Shown in pieces: positions 9,944 to 22,513 of a stretch of 64,000 nucleotides of DNA. A program made the translations under genes and the position numbers. The stretch lies in the NCBI GenBank assembly GCA_036346375.1, contig CM070520.1, positions 16,069,791-16,133,790 of the forward strand. Reading direction: 5' to 3'. How positions within the stretch are numbered: position 1 is the stretch's first letter; every line of letters starts with the position of its first letter. Source of the DNA: Guadua angustifolia. Taxonomy: Eukaryota; Streptophyta; Magnoliopsida; Poales; Poaceae. The notes under the pieces were generated by a model. That model did no database searches and was not told where the DNA came from. It was given only the letters and a program-made list of their open reading frames with translations.

Positions 9944-10308
9944 GGCAACATATCCGGTGCAACCCCCCTCCGTGAAACCATCGTGCAACTGAACTAAAAA
10001 AAGTTTCAAAAAATTCTGAAAAAAATCATGGATGTACATCTCAACTTACCCCACCTACATATAAAATTTCATGATCAAATTCATCCTATACTAGCAGTTA
10101 CAAAAAAAACAAACAGCAAAATGAATAGTGATGAACAGTAAAAATCACTGCTCATGCTAAATTTGTCTTTTGTAACTGCTAAATTTTGATCTTTTTATAT
10201 GTGCTGGGTATAAGTTGAGATACATCCATGATTTTTTCAGAATTTTTGATTTTTTAGTTCAGTTGCACGGTGGTTTCACCGAGAGGTGATTGCCTGAGAT
10301 ATTTCGAT
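9944..10308. mobile_element. Foldback MITE related to 773-1085
   Basis: Long imperfect inverted repeats: GTGCAACTGAACTAAAAAA is mirrored by TTTTTTAGTTCAGTTGCAC, and TGGATGTACATCTCAACTTA near 10030 by the segment near 10210. CAAGAT flanks both sides (9938-9943 and 10309-10314), extending imperfectly to about 9 bp. Copy A near 6205 has the uninterrupted site. The duplication length suggests a Mutator-type origin. Confidence 0.75.
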
Positions 10309-10451
10309 CAAGATATCATGCCCGATGGATGATCGCCACGGCGGGCACTGCGAGGTAGCACGTCGATCCATCGGTGTACTGCCGGTGTCGCTGTGCTTTC
10401 GCCATCTTCTGTGTAACCTCCACATGCTCGTCAACGAATACTCTGGTACAC

Positions 10452-11389
10452 GAATTTTTTTTAAATAATATTATTTTAATTCGAAATTGCGACATTAATA
10501 CTCGCATTAAAAAATTGCAGAAATATTACCCGGTCGCCAAACCATTTGGCGATAATAGGGTAGTCGCCAAACGGCTTGGCGATAATCGTATAGTCGCCAC
10601 ACCAGTTGGCGACAACTCCCTAATCCCGCGTGTCGAACCGCTAATAGCCAGGTCAGGAAGTTGTCGCCACACCGTTCGACGACTACTCTATAGTCGCTAA
10701 ACGGTTTGACGACCACCAATAGTCGCCGAACGGTGTGGCGACTACTGTATAGTCACTGTACATATTTTTATTTTTTTGGTAAATTTTGGTGTGGACTGTT
10801 TGTGCAATAATTGTTGTATTAAACCGGGAAGAACTAAAAAAAACTTCTTGTCATGTAATAAACGGGAAGAATTATTTTAGTTCGTTAGTGATACGTATCT
10901 CACTTGCGTATTTTCATAGCCCATGGGATGGTAGGACACGGTCTAAAAAATCTGGAATAAATGAAGGACGGCCTCGCAGGTCTTGAGCTACCACTTATGT
11001 ATGGGCGAGATAGCCAGACGTTGCTCCGGCATTTTGTTGCGAAAATCGGAAAAGGCACTCACGGCTACGAAACCACGGAAACTCACTAGTAGTCGCCACA
11101 CGCTCGGCGACTACTAGTAGTCGCCAAACGGCTTGGCTACTACTAAGTAGTCGCCGGCGGTGTGGCGACTACTCCTGACTTTAGCGACAACCGGTCATCA
11201 CCGGTTGAAATGCGGATTACGGTATAGTCGCCAAACCGTTTGGCGACTACCTATTATCGCCAAACGGTTTGGCGACGACCCTATTATCGTCAAACGGTTT
11301 GGCGACCGGATATTATTTCTGCAATTTTTTAAATACGTGTATTAATGTCGCAATTTCGAATTAAAATAATATTATTTAAAAAAAAATTC
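10452..11389. mobile_element. Mutator-like non-autonomous element, 938 bp
   Basis: The terminal inverted repeats are about 95 bp, starting GAATTTTTTTTAAATAATAT and ending in the inverse. TCTGGTACAC is duplicated exactly at 10442-10451 and 11390-11399, a 10-bp duplication typical of MULEs. The uninterrupted site is at about 6339-6355. The interior is filled with imperfect palindromes around TCGCCAAACGGTTTGGCGA (10540-10750 and 11090-11300). No transposase is present. Confidence 0.9.
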
Positions 11390-11500
11390 TCTGGTACACA
11401 TATGTACGCACGTATATGGATTCCGGCTAGGGCGCGCTAGCAATTTTTGCCACACGTACGTACATGGGTATGATGCATATCACTGTCGGTTGTTAGTTCG

Positions 11501-12030
11501 CACTACTACATAAATGGGCTTTAGTCCCGGTTGCCAAACCGGGACAGCCTATCCCGGACTAAAGGTCTGTGGTTTCGCATATCAAAAAATTATGACGAAC
11601 TCAAGACTCAAACCTGGAACCTCCTGTATACCACCACAGGACACTACCAACCCACCCACCCACGTGTATTGAATAGACTAGGATATACATTCCTTTTAAA
11701 GTATGCTGGAACGAGCCTTTAGTACCGGTTCATAACACGAATCGGGACTAAAGGTACCTTTAGTCCGGGTTCGTAACACGAACCGGGACTACGAACCCGG
11801 ACTAAAGCCTTACTTTTAGTCGGTTCGTATCTGAACCGACTAATGTGTGCCCGTGCGGTATCGCCAAGCACTCTTTTGTTCCGGTTCATGGCACGAACCG
11901 GGACTAATGTGAGCGAAAAATCACGCTTTTAGCCTAGTAGCCACGAACCGGGACTGTTGCTACTATTAGTCCTGGTTCGTGGCTAATCGGGACTGATGAA
12001 TCGGTATAAAAGATCGTTTCTCTAGTAGTG
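11501..12030. mobile_element. Small non-autonomous CACTA, 530 bp
   Basis: It starts CACTACTACATAAATGGGCT and ends TTTCTCTAGTAGTG, with a TCG duplication at 11498-11500 and 12031-12033. Copy A at 6445-6458 has the unoccupied TTCGAGTCG site. The interior repeats TTTAGTCCCGGTTCGTAAC and its inverse, the subterminal motif of this family. Confidence 0.95.
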
Positions 12031-12252
12031 TCGAGTCGGTAGTGATATAGATCTATCACTGCCGGTTGTTAGTTCGGGCTGACAGTGATAGTCCAATGTT
12101 ACTGCCGGTTATACATCGAACCGTTAGTAATAGCTCTTATCACTGTTAGTCCTGAGCCGCCGAGTATCACTGCCAACTAATTACTGCTGGCTCCTATAAC
12201 TGATAGTGATGGCGTTTTGGATCCGACAATAATGTACTATTTTATAGTAGTG

Positions 12253-12610
12253 GTAGTGTGAAAGCATTCAATGGCCGTAAATTTGTGTGTGTGAGATTTA
12301 TAAATTTGCGTAGCCAGCTGGGGTCAGGGGCACAATAATGTTATTCATATTTCCCTATTCCATTATCTGATGACGAGCGGAAAGCTTGTGCTTACGAGAG
12401 CGTGTGATCGCGGCCGGAACTAAAGCTTGCGTACGAAACGAAATTTGGAATCGTCTTGTGGCCCCAAAAGGAATACATGCCTTTCAATTCCCGCTATGTG
12501 ATGGTGGCCGGATAGCTTCTACGGGAAGCACTGTGCGTGTGAATGTTTTTTTTTTTAAAAAAAAATTTGAAAGAAAGCAGCACGAAAAATCCTACTATAT
12601 ATATTTATTA
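12253..12610. other. No recognised feature
   Basis: Unique-looking sequence between the CACTA right end and a Tourist MITE. A 78-codon frame (12386-12622) has no recognisable motif and runs into an A/T homopolymer, so I do not call it. Confidence 0.5.
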
Positions 12611-12837
12611 GGTTATTCCTAGTGCTAGTTTCATTTGAGTTTCAATATCATTAAATGCTATGCCACATAAACAAAAATAATGACATAGCAAGAAATTAAC
12701 GATGAGAGAGATGAGGAGAGTTTCATTTAGATGAGAGGAGTTTCATCTAGGTGAAATCTGAGATACACGTTTACCTAGACAAAGATGATGTGGCAATCTT
12801 GAAAACAGTGCAATGAAACTGTGCACTGGGAATAGCC
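12611..12837. mobile_element. Tourist-like MITE (PIF/Harbinger type)
   Basis: The termini GGTTATTCCTAGTGC and GTGCACTGGGAATAGCC are inverted repeats. TTA is duplicated at 12608-12610 and 12838-12840. The element is 227 bp and non-coding. Confidence 0.82.
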
Positions 12838-13503
12838 TTAGTAGGACGTCCGTTTGCAACAGGTTCTTAAGAATAATAACAAATTTAGTAGCAGCTACAG
12901 CTTGGTATTTCTTTTTCTTGCAAACAAAAATGCATTTGTGTCAGATGTAAAGGTAATATAAAAATATATGAGTTATTTTGTGGCAAAGAAAATACCATAA
13001 CCAAAAAAAATGTAAACAAGCAATTCTGCAAAATGGTTTAATAACTCATGAAGCCCCTCTGGAGCAAAGCCGTCGTCTTCCTCTCTAGCTGTTACCAATG
13101 TATTTTACATGCCCTAATGGAGGTGGGGGCAGAAATATAACGGGGGTATTGAAATTTCAAAGATCAAATAATGTGTTGAGATTTTTTCTTTCAATTTTTT
13201 GAGCACATGGTGGATGCATATACTTAACACACATCATAGCTACTCCATCCAAGCATACATATGTGTACATGTTTCCTACACACGTTTGAAATTTATTAAG
13301 ACACCCAATACCTTACATAGCATAATCACACACTTTTCTCACTAAACACGCACGCGCATGTGTATTCCTTAAACAAGTAGAACACAAATTTTGGAACATG
13401 AACCATAACCTCTGGCAACGTTAGAGGGAGACAGTACGGTGCAATTGGGCAAATCTCAGCCATTAGATTTGGGCAGAACACATCAGATTGAGTATTACAC
13501 TTT
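12838..13503. other. No recognised feature
   Basis: AT-rich sequence without repeats or coding frames that I can assign. Confidence 0.5.
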
Positions 13504-13844
13504 CTTGAGGATTTGATTCATTGTGGCGACCCGTATAATTAATTCAGGATAACAACAATAAACTTGTCATTAATCTTGAGTTAATTACACTGGTCTGGAT
13601 ATATTAGCTAACAAAACATCGAGTGGGCCCAATGTTTTATCAATTAATATACCGGATTCAGAGTATTGTAGCAGAACATTAATTAGAGACTTAAAAGAAA
13701 CTTATTACATTCCAACTACGCAGTACCAATTTACAGTTCTTCACTTGTCTTATTACAAAGTTTACAACAAAAGCTTAATATAACATTTATTCTACATTAT
13801 ATCTTGGAGAACAAAGGCCTCTGCTGTATGGGCCATTACTCCAC
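13504..13844. mobile_element. Possible left end of a long LTR
   Basis: TGTGGCGACCCGTATAATTA resembles the TGT(G/A)xxGACCC starts of some grass gypsy LTRs; the element at 17974 starts TGTAATGACCCC. Sequence stops at the SIRE-type insertion at 13845 and may resume after 17480. A candidate right end is GGACTGTAACA at about 24429, but the flanks TTCAT and TTTCT do not match well. Confidence 0.3.
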
Positions 13845-16800
13845 TGTAGGGTCGAGGATGCGTCTAGAGGGGGGTGAATAGGCGATTTACAAAATTCGAT
13901 CGCTCACTTATCAATTTGCTCTAATCAACCCCTATATCAAAACCTACACAATTATAATGCGGAAGCGATAAACTCGGTTTTGACAATTAAGGCCTAAATC
14001 AACTAGGCTCACTATGTGCACTATCTAAATTATGTCTCTACACAAGAATTGCTAAATTGATCAACTAAATAATACTAGCAATTCTAATTCAAGCAATTGA
14101 TAAATGTTCAATAATGTAAAGTGCTTGAATATAAATGAGACAAGAGACAACCGATGTTTTTCCGTGGTGTTCGGAGACTTGCCGGTCTCCCCTAGTCCAC
14201 GTTGAGGCAAGTCCACACTTGGACCGGCTCCCGCTCAAGCACCCGCCTCTTTCCACTAGTCGTGGTTTTTCACGCTTGCGCGTAGGCTCAACCAGAACCT
14301 TCACAAACTTGCCGGGGCTTCTCACACCTCGAGAGCTCCCGCGCACGACGCCTACGCCGTCTAGGAGTCGGCAACCTCCAAGAGTAATAAGCCGCTCCTT
14401 CGCTTGAACCACACCGGGCACAACAAATGCGCTCCTCGGTGATCACCAAGTGCAACACATGCACAAGGCCTCCCTCAAGTGCAACACATGCACAAGAGGC
14501 TCTCAAATCACTTCCTAATTGCAACACATGCAATTAGTCTTACTCTTAAGCTCAAGAAGCAAAGGGAGAAGAGCAACACATGCACACAACTCCCACACAC
14601 AACAACAACACCAGCAACTCTTGCCCCAAGCCCCCCAAGGGGGTATTTATAGCCCCCCACAAGAAAACTAGCCGTTTGGGGGCAAAATGGGCGAAATCAG
14701 CCAAGCCCAGGTACTCACGCCCTCTAAGGGCCGGTAGTGCAAACCCATGACCTCAACGATTAAACAGCGGACATATTTCGTTACTCTCGCCCTCTGAGGG
14801 CACCGCTCCCACCGAGCGGTAGTGCCGGCCTCAGCCTCTTCAGAAAACATGCACACTGGAAAATAGCTACTGGTGGCAAACCTGCGGTAGTACCGCATTT
14901 GCGGTACTACCGCCCACACCCAGCGGTAGTGCCGGCCACACTGAGAAATCCTGATTTCAACTCTAAAAAACATTTCTCCAAAAACCGAAACCCATTCTTT
15001 GAGCCTCTAGATGATCAACACATGATCATACACACGCAAAAACACATTTGCACCAACTTAGCTCATGCTCAAAGAATTCAAACCAAATTGCGAAAACACA
15101 TTTCACAACCAACTCAAGATCTATTTGCAAAACGTATTAAGCAAATCAAACTTGAGTTTATGAGATTAATCCCCCTAGCCATGTGAAGGTCAACACAAGA
15201 CCCGGTCAACTTGCCAACACCGTTGCAAGCCCCACTCACATGCTCTCGAATTCGGACTCATAAACCTCGGTTTATTCGCTGTGAATTTGCAAATAACGCA
15301 ATAAACACATTTCATGCTTGAGCACTACTCTTTGCAACACATGCAAAAGTCTAGCTCCAAGCAAGCATCAAATCAAGATGCATGAACTCTTCTAATTGCA
15401 ACACATGCAATTCTCTAGTTCCACGCAACACCAAAACCAACTTCACACCAAAACCAAACATTCAACCAAATCACACGTATGAGCTCTTTACTCGCAACAC
15501 ATGCAAGCCTCTAGCTCCACACAAACACACAACATAAAATCATGCTTGAGCTCTCTCCTTTTGCAACACATGCAAAACTTAGCTCCAAGCAACAACACGG
15601 TTTTAGAAAGATGTTTTGCGAAACCAAAGCATGAAGCTTCAACTAATGCAACACATGCAAAAATGAACTTCACGCAAAAGCCAACGCACTAGCTTATCCT
15701 ATTTGCAACACATGCAAATCAAAGCATTATGCGAAAACCAAATGCAACCAAGCATAAGTTTAACCCATTCGCAACACATGCCAAATGGTTAACCCTCATG
15801 CAAAAACCAAATCAAATAAGATTTGAGCTCGAGTGAACGCGGAATGAGATCACCAACACATGATGAAGCTCAAGCTAGGGAACGACCCCTCTTAATAGCA
15901 TGGCGATAAAAACCTTAGACTCAAAGACTATAAAGTCCTTAGCCTATCTAATTATACCTTCATGCCACATCAAGCAATCCCTTTGGGGTCTTTATGATCA
16001 TCACTTTGATACTCCACCGGGATCACTACTCGACTCCTCTTCGGGATCCACTCTTGACGCCCATCAACTCATGATGCCGTCCTTGTCCCGTTCTCATCAT
16101 CTCATCCATCTTTGGACCTAACTCAATCACAACTCATAAAATAGTTAGTCCAAGATGCATGGTTGTCTCAATTATCTCTTGCACTCCATTAACACATAAT
16201 GGATGCCTCTAGATCAATTTGAGCACAACCCTAAATCAATAGAAATGATTTAAGTGTCTTAAGTACAATAATGCAACTCATGCTTTATTATACTTAAGAA
16301 CTATTTATTTGTCCTCAATTAATCACGGAACACCATCAACACATGATGAAGTGTTCGTTAATAATTAATTAAGACAAATGAACTCAATTTAGATTATCAT
16401 TTAAATTGATATGAGTATATATTAACTACACAAGTTTTCATATACTCACGTTGATGGAAAGTAATGATCCATTATATGTAAATTGTATGGAAATGATCAT
16501 TACTCTAGATCATCAACTATAGAATACACCCCACATGTATATGTGCATAAATATGATTGACTTGGAGATTATATGCACATATTCAAATTGATCGTGTTGG
16601 AGTATATCCTATATTACCATGAGTATAATTATAACTAGGCAATTCGAATATATACTCAAAGATTTAGCTTCTTTGTCTTGATCCTTATATGTGTATCAAT
16701 AAAGAATCGATCAATACAAAGAGACTTTCAAGTTGAACTACAAACTCCCCCTAAGTATGTGCATCCATGTAATATATGGATTGGGAAACATGATGCACAT

Positions 16801-17077
16801 TTTATGGTTAATATAATGGGGACTTCATACTTTAACTTGACTCCAAAGTATGCAACTAATACTATAATGAATATGCATACATACCTTGGGTTTTCCATTT
16901 TTCAATGCGATGAGACTAATCAAAGATATTCTAAACAAATATGTTAGTCTCGATATAAGATTAGTCATTAATAACAATATCGCATTAGGGAATAAACTTA
17001 ATATAAGATTTGTCATTATCACAAGATTAGATTTGTCATTAACACCAAAACCACAACTAATGAAGGTTGAACTTACA
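13845..17077 (-). mobile_element. SIRE-type Ty1/copia LTR, minus orientation (copy 2)
   Basis: It has the same TG..CA ends as copy 1 (minus strand TGTAAGTTCAACC to CTCGACCCTACA), 3233 bp. It is followed at 17078 by ATCTCCCCCTTTTTGGTGAT, the polypurine tract on the other strand. This makes it the 3' LTR of a minus-strand element whose 5' part is missing. The ACACA mini-hairpins are intact, for example TCCATTA-ACACA-TAATGGA at 16185-16203, where copy 1 is degenerate. Confidence 0.88.
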
Positions 17078-17480
17078 ATCTCCCCCTTTTTGGTGATTAA
17101 TGACAAATCCAAGCTTAATGAGCACATTTGGATTAAAACTAACATATTGAGAGGATTTAAGCCATTTGAATACATATGCACATTTTAAACAATATACGCA
17201 TTGACACTTTTTTTTGAAATGCATATGAGAATCAATTCTCCCCCTTAATCAATTAAGCTTCCTTTTTAAGCCAAATGATATTAAGCTTCCTAATTCTCCC
17301 CCTTTTGGCATTAAACACCAAAAATGGATAAACCATCTTAAAAGAATATTTTAATTAATTCTCCCCCTTTTGGCATACAAATTTTTTTTTTGGCATTTAA
17401 TTATCTCTTTTTAAGCTCCTAATTCTCCCCCATAACCTCCAATCCAGATTTAACTTCCATAGCCTCCAATCCAGGAGATA
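17078..17480 (-). mobile_element. Internal remnant of SIRE-type element (copy 2)
   Basis: Repeated polypurine-like tracts (CTCCCCCTTTTGGCATTAAA and variants, five or more) lie next to the 3' LTR and match 57642-57990. No gag or pol sequence is seen. The right limit is where similarity to copy 4 fades. Confidence 0.7.
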
Positions 17481-17973
17481 CGTATGAATTCATAATTTTA
17501 ACCTTGCGCAGATTGTGTATCATTTTACACATAGTGAACCCGATCGTAGAAAGGAACCTAGAATGTTTATCACAATTCCGGTATTTAGATCTCCAACACT
17601 GGCTCCTTCCAATTGTACTCTATATCGATTTGATGGCACTAAGACATGGGATGGCCAGTTGCATCCCATCACAAATTTTGAGGTACTTATATACCCTGAT
17701 CACCTACCAGTTGTGCTACAACAAGAATTAGTGGTACTAAGACATTGGGGCATCCAGTTGAAGGTCGTCACAAAATTTAGAGTTACTCAACTCATGGCTT
17801 TAAAATTTAGTGTCAAATAACCATTACCAGTTATTATCATGTCCCTCACCGGGCCTCTGGCGTATCCCAGCTTCACACCTCTTAGTTACCCAATGTGGAG
17901 ATTAAATACCATCATAGGACAACATTTTCTAGTTGTATCAACACGGCTCATTGCCCAAGTGTAGTGGTGTTAT
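17481..17973. other. Unassigned repeat-like sequence
   Basis: Sequence between the SIRE remnant and the 4.5-kb element, probably continuing at 22514 since the 4.5-kb element has a perfect target duplication here. It could be the continuation of the LTR-like piece at 13504. Short frames at 17504-17820 have no recognisable motif. Confidence 0.4.
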
Positions 17974-20900
17974 TGTAATGACCCCTATTTTTACATGAAA
18001 TACAAAAATGAGAATCTCATGTGCATACAGTACTAGTCCCATGATCAGTGGTTGGTATACACATTTATAACAATTGGAATTACAACCATGCATCATATTA
18101 TTTAAGCGAAAACTAATTATACAATGTAATCTTACAACTCAGAGTATATAGCAGCAGAAAGATGCAAAGTGTTTGTAGTGTGTTCATCCAACTCTCAGAC
18201 AACTGATAAGGCATAAATCCCCAGAAAGATCGCTTCGTTAATGTTCTCGTGTCCTGCGATGAAAAGTAATCTTTGGAGCCTTGCTATCTTTTCTACCTAA
18301 AACAACATAATAAGTAAGGTTGAGTACTTTTGTACTCAGCAATGGTATTTGCAAAATGCATAAATGCAGGCCATGTCAAATAGGCTTCTACGGTTAATTT
18401 TGCATAAAGCAAAGTTTATTTTGTAAATCAAGTTGCAATTTCTCAAACAGAATTTATATGAGCAAATTTATTTGATAAGAAATATGTAAAGCATAAATAA
18501 TACTCACAGTCCTTCGTGAGTAACAAATCATCCAATTCCTGCCATAACATGACACAACACAGTTTTTGCCAACACGTGGCAAATCAAATAAAACCAAGCA
18601 TTTAGAAAATAATAAAATATTTAACTTTGGGTTTTAACCAAAATACCAGTAACCTTTGGTGTCATATCCAACATTTTTAAATTCTCAAGAAGCAGGTTTG
18701 ATTTGATCGTCTACATCGTTGCTAATCAAGCATGGCTAAGCATAGTTAATATGTAATCGCATATACCCAAGTTAACATCATGTATTATCTAGCCCTATTA
18801 TATGGTTTTCAAGGTTCACATATCCATACTTATCAAGAAAGTTCTATGAGTTAACAGGTGTATCTACCAACACCACAAAATAGCGAATTTATAGAAAATA
18901 AGCGCATGCATGAAACAATTTTGATAAACAAAATGAAAATTAAGTACTGGGATCAATATGATCAAATAGGGTGCTTGCCTTGCTTATTTGTTGCTTATGA
19001 CGAAGTCGTGGTTGCAGTTGACATAGTCGATGATGGAATCAGTGACGTCGGGTTTTACTCATCGTTCAACAGAAATATAGCAAATAACGAACTTTAATAA
19101 GGGCAAAAAAAGACAGACAAAAAATCAAGTAAAGCTTGCTATAAGGAATAGATGTAGATTCTTTTATAGATTATTTATTCTTATTTACAAATTCAAGAAG
19201 CTAAAATTATTTAGATTAATAAAAGTAAATATTAGTTAAAGTGTTATGTGTGAATAGTACTTAGCCTTAAGCATTTTTGTATAAAAAGTGATTTATATAA
19301 GTTAGGTCTACAGGATTAGGCTATTGGTTGCAATTACATGGTTACACGAGGATTCTAGTGACAAAAGCATTTTAACTAAAGGTTTTATAAACTCAATTAT
19401 TCATATAATGTGTTTTTAGTGACCTTAACACTTAAGGTTACTACACTGACAGGATTCAGATGAAAAGCTAACAGAAATAAGAATATTTTTCTAGATTATA
19501 TTAGTCCATACCCTAAAGGACATTTCTAGATTGTTCTTCATAAAATTTGCATTTAGACGAGATGTTTTACAAACTACCGAAAAGGCTTAAGTGGTCATAA
19601 TAGGTTATGTATGAATAGAACTTAATTTTTGGTTGATTTTGCATAAAAATTAGTTTCGTGTAAGTTAGATCTATTGAGTTAGACTACTGGCCTCATTTTC
19701 ATGATCTTTGAGAAGATAATTGATTTCTTATTTATTATTAAAACTCTTTTATTCATGTTACGGATTTTAGAAATCATAACACTTAAGATTATTTGCTATC
19801 AAGATTTATATGCAAAGCATGATAAAATGAGATTCTTTCTTCACAATAGGATATTATTCACTTTGGAGAGCATTTCTAAGCTAATTTTATAAATTTTAGT
19901 GTTAAGACGAAACATTTTATTTGCTGCTGAAATAGCATAAATGGTCATAAAGTTGACGTTGGAAGGAATCAGACTTCGTTTTAAGTTTGCGACTATACTA
20001 TACATGATCATTTACTAATTTTTTTGGAATTAGTAGGGTATGACCCTAGAAGTGTTTTAATATTGGTTTTACATTATTTTGATTTTAACCACGATAGATT
20101 AGATATATTTATTGTTGTGATTTGCATTTCCTTTTATGAAAAAGAATGTAAACTAAGTCATATTTGAAATATTTTTACATAAATGGGTTTCTACTGATTC
20201 TAGGAGCTTATAAAAATATTTTATTATTTTATGAGTTATTAAATATATATTTTTATTAATGGCCATATTAGGTTTTATTGATATTTGCAATGCAAATAAT
20301 TCAAACTTAGTTCAAAAATTAAATGTTCTTGCATATTTGAATTACTTATGGTCTCAGCATCATATAAAAATTTATTTTATTAATTTAAGGGTTACGGTGA
20401 ACAACCTTTATATAAAGACCATTATAGGATTTTTATCAAATCTTTATTCAAATAATTCTTCTATGGTTCACAAGTTAAATATTTTTGTATATTCTAAATA
20501 CACATGATTTTAGATGAATTTATAATTTTATTTTACTTAAATTGGATTAAAAATGTGACAGATATCAACCTTTGTAATTTAATTGGTCTGTATATTCTCA
20601 GGAAAAAGAGAATACGCTTTCTGATAATTGAAGATCTACTCAGAACTTGAACTGCTGCTGGCTTCACGCCACTGACAAGGTGTCCCCACGGCACAGTGAG
20701 CTGAAAACAAGGGAAGGTCTAGGGCTCGACGGCGGCACAACTCCAATGGGTTTTCTGCAAGGGCGAGGGCACAAGGAGTATGAGCACATCGAGGTGCACC
20801 CACTGGTGTGCTTTATTGCTAGTGAAGTTGGCTAGAACTCCTTGCCACTGTGAGCTTGGAGGCATCATTAATGGCGGCATGGCAGGAAGAAGAAAGAGAT

Positions 20901-22508
20901 CAATTCAATTCAAATTGGTGGGAGATTGAGCATATAGGGTTTATGGGGAATCCATTTTGCCACTCACCTTGGTTGGAGGTCATCTGGAATGGGCTGCCAC
21001 TGGTTGCCGTCCGTGAGGTAGAAGATGATCAAGGTGAGGTTGCTCTGAGCATGGAATGCTGAAGATGAGCTCGGTGGCGAGTTTGGGCAGTGCTAGAGAT
21101 AATCCATACCGAACGAATTTGATTATTTCTTACCGAATCATTCAATCGAGCTCGGCCCTTGTTCTTCTCCCCTTTCTGTTATTCTAACAATTTCGGCAAA
21201 AATGGGTGAAAGCTAGGTGTTTGGTTATGGAAGAGAGGAGCTGGTGAAGTTGTATGAGCTGTTGCGAGCCTCTGATCTGGTTTTTATAGGCGGAGATGCA
21301 GTGTGGTGTGGTCAGCTTCCGTGAGCGCTCAGCAGCAAGGGGGGAGTAGCTTGGCTACCGTGGCAAAGCTCAAGAATAGGATATAACTATCGTGGCAGCA
21401 AAATTGATGAGATCAAAGACTGCCGCAACATTATTTTGGCAAAGGTGAGATCAATTGGCGCTATGCCATTGCATGCTAGGGTAGAGAAGAACTGATCGAG
21501 CGACGCGGCACAGATATGATGGAATGGCCGGGAAATGATGAAGCAAGGTATGGCCGTCATGTAGGCCTGGCAGGGGGGGTGCTAGGCTAGGAGGCTTGGA
21601 GTTGTGCCATTGCTCGGCGTGGCAGCTATACAGTGATGCCTGCATCGCTGAGAAAGACAGAAGTGAAGCAGCGAGGAAGAATAGAGGAGGAGAGAAAAAT
21701 GAGGCTGACACATAAGGCCAGTCCCATTGGCAGGGAGAGCAAGGCTGGGATGGTGCAGACACTGCCAAGTGGGCCTCCAATACTGGTTCAGTGATTTGAA
21801 ACGAAACCACCTCATCCAATCAGTACTCAGCAATGATGTTGGGCCTTTAAATGAGGGTCTTATCTTGTTGGGAATTTCTGATAATTTTTCTCCGTAATAC
21901 TTGGATAATTATTATTACACTATAAAATTTTTGAGTTAAAATAATCTTTACAGAATTTATAAAAATTCTGACAATCCACTATGCTCAAATTTCTATTTTC
22001 TATTTTTAAATTTTTTGGAGATTTATAACTCATCAATAATTTATGAAACTTTTTATAAGAGTTCCTTGAGACCATATAATCCTTCAGTAAAATTTTAAAA
22101 TTGAAATATTTTGTATTAAATTGATAAAATTCTGATATTCTGATTCTTGGATTTTAACTTTTCTATTTTTAAATTTTTAAATATAAAAACTTTGTTATTA
22201 ATTTTTAATATTTTTATTGTTAATGTATTTATCCATATAGAAGATAATATAAAATTTTCACATTGAGATAATGTTGGAATAGTGTTATTTAATTCTGACA
22301 ATAATACTGTTGTTAGTCATGAACCAATAACTGGCCTTTCATCTCATATTTAATTGCTTTGATATTACTTTTAAAATTCATAAATTAAAAGGATTTCTCC
22401 ATTAGAGAAAAAAATAATAAAATCTAAAAAATTCAGAAAAAACATCAATAAATATAATTAAATTCTAAAATTCAATTTCTTACTTTATTTTAATTTTAGG
22501 ATATTACA
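17974..22508. mobile_element. 4.5-kb TG..CA element with GTTAT duplication, likely solo LTR
   Basis: It begins TGTAATGACCCCTATTTTTA and ends TTAGGATATTACA. GTTAT is duplicated exactly at 17969-17973 and 22509-22513. I find no second copy of either end inside and no gag, protease or polymerase motif, so a solo LTR of a long-LTR family fits best; a LARD is the alternative. A GC-richer core (20640-21840) is flanked by AT-rich arms. Frames there (for example 21451-21819 minus) are low complexity and not called. Confidence 0.75.
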
Positions 22509-22513
22509 GTTAT

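Larger units (their letters stand above)
7970..12252. mobile_element. CACTA block, copy C, with right terminus
   Basis: This second tandem copy ends at 12252 in CTATTTTATAGTAGTG, the inverted form of a CACTACTA.. CACTA terminus. It is preceded by subterminal repeats (TATCACTGCCGGTTGTTAG and inverted relatives, 12040-12240). Four other elements are inserted in it. No clean opposite terminus or 3-bp duplication could be paired, so the left limit is only the start of similarity to copy A. Confidence 0.55.

Noticed and set aside
16678..17188. Overlapping 89-, 118- and 100-codon frames
   Set aside because: They lie in AT-rich foldbacks at the LTR edge; both strands are open because the sequence is self-complementary.
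21451..21833. 122-codon minus frame
   Set aside because: It lies inside the 4.5-kb TG..CA element, is Ser/Pro/Leu-rich, overlaps another frame, and matches no family.
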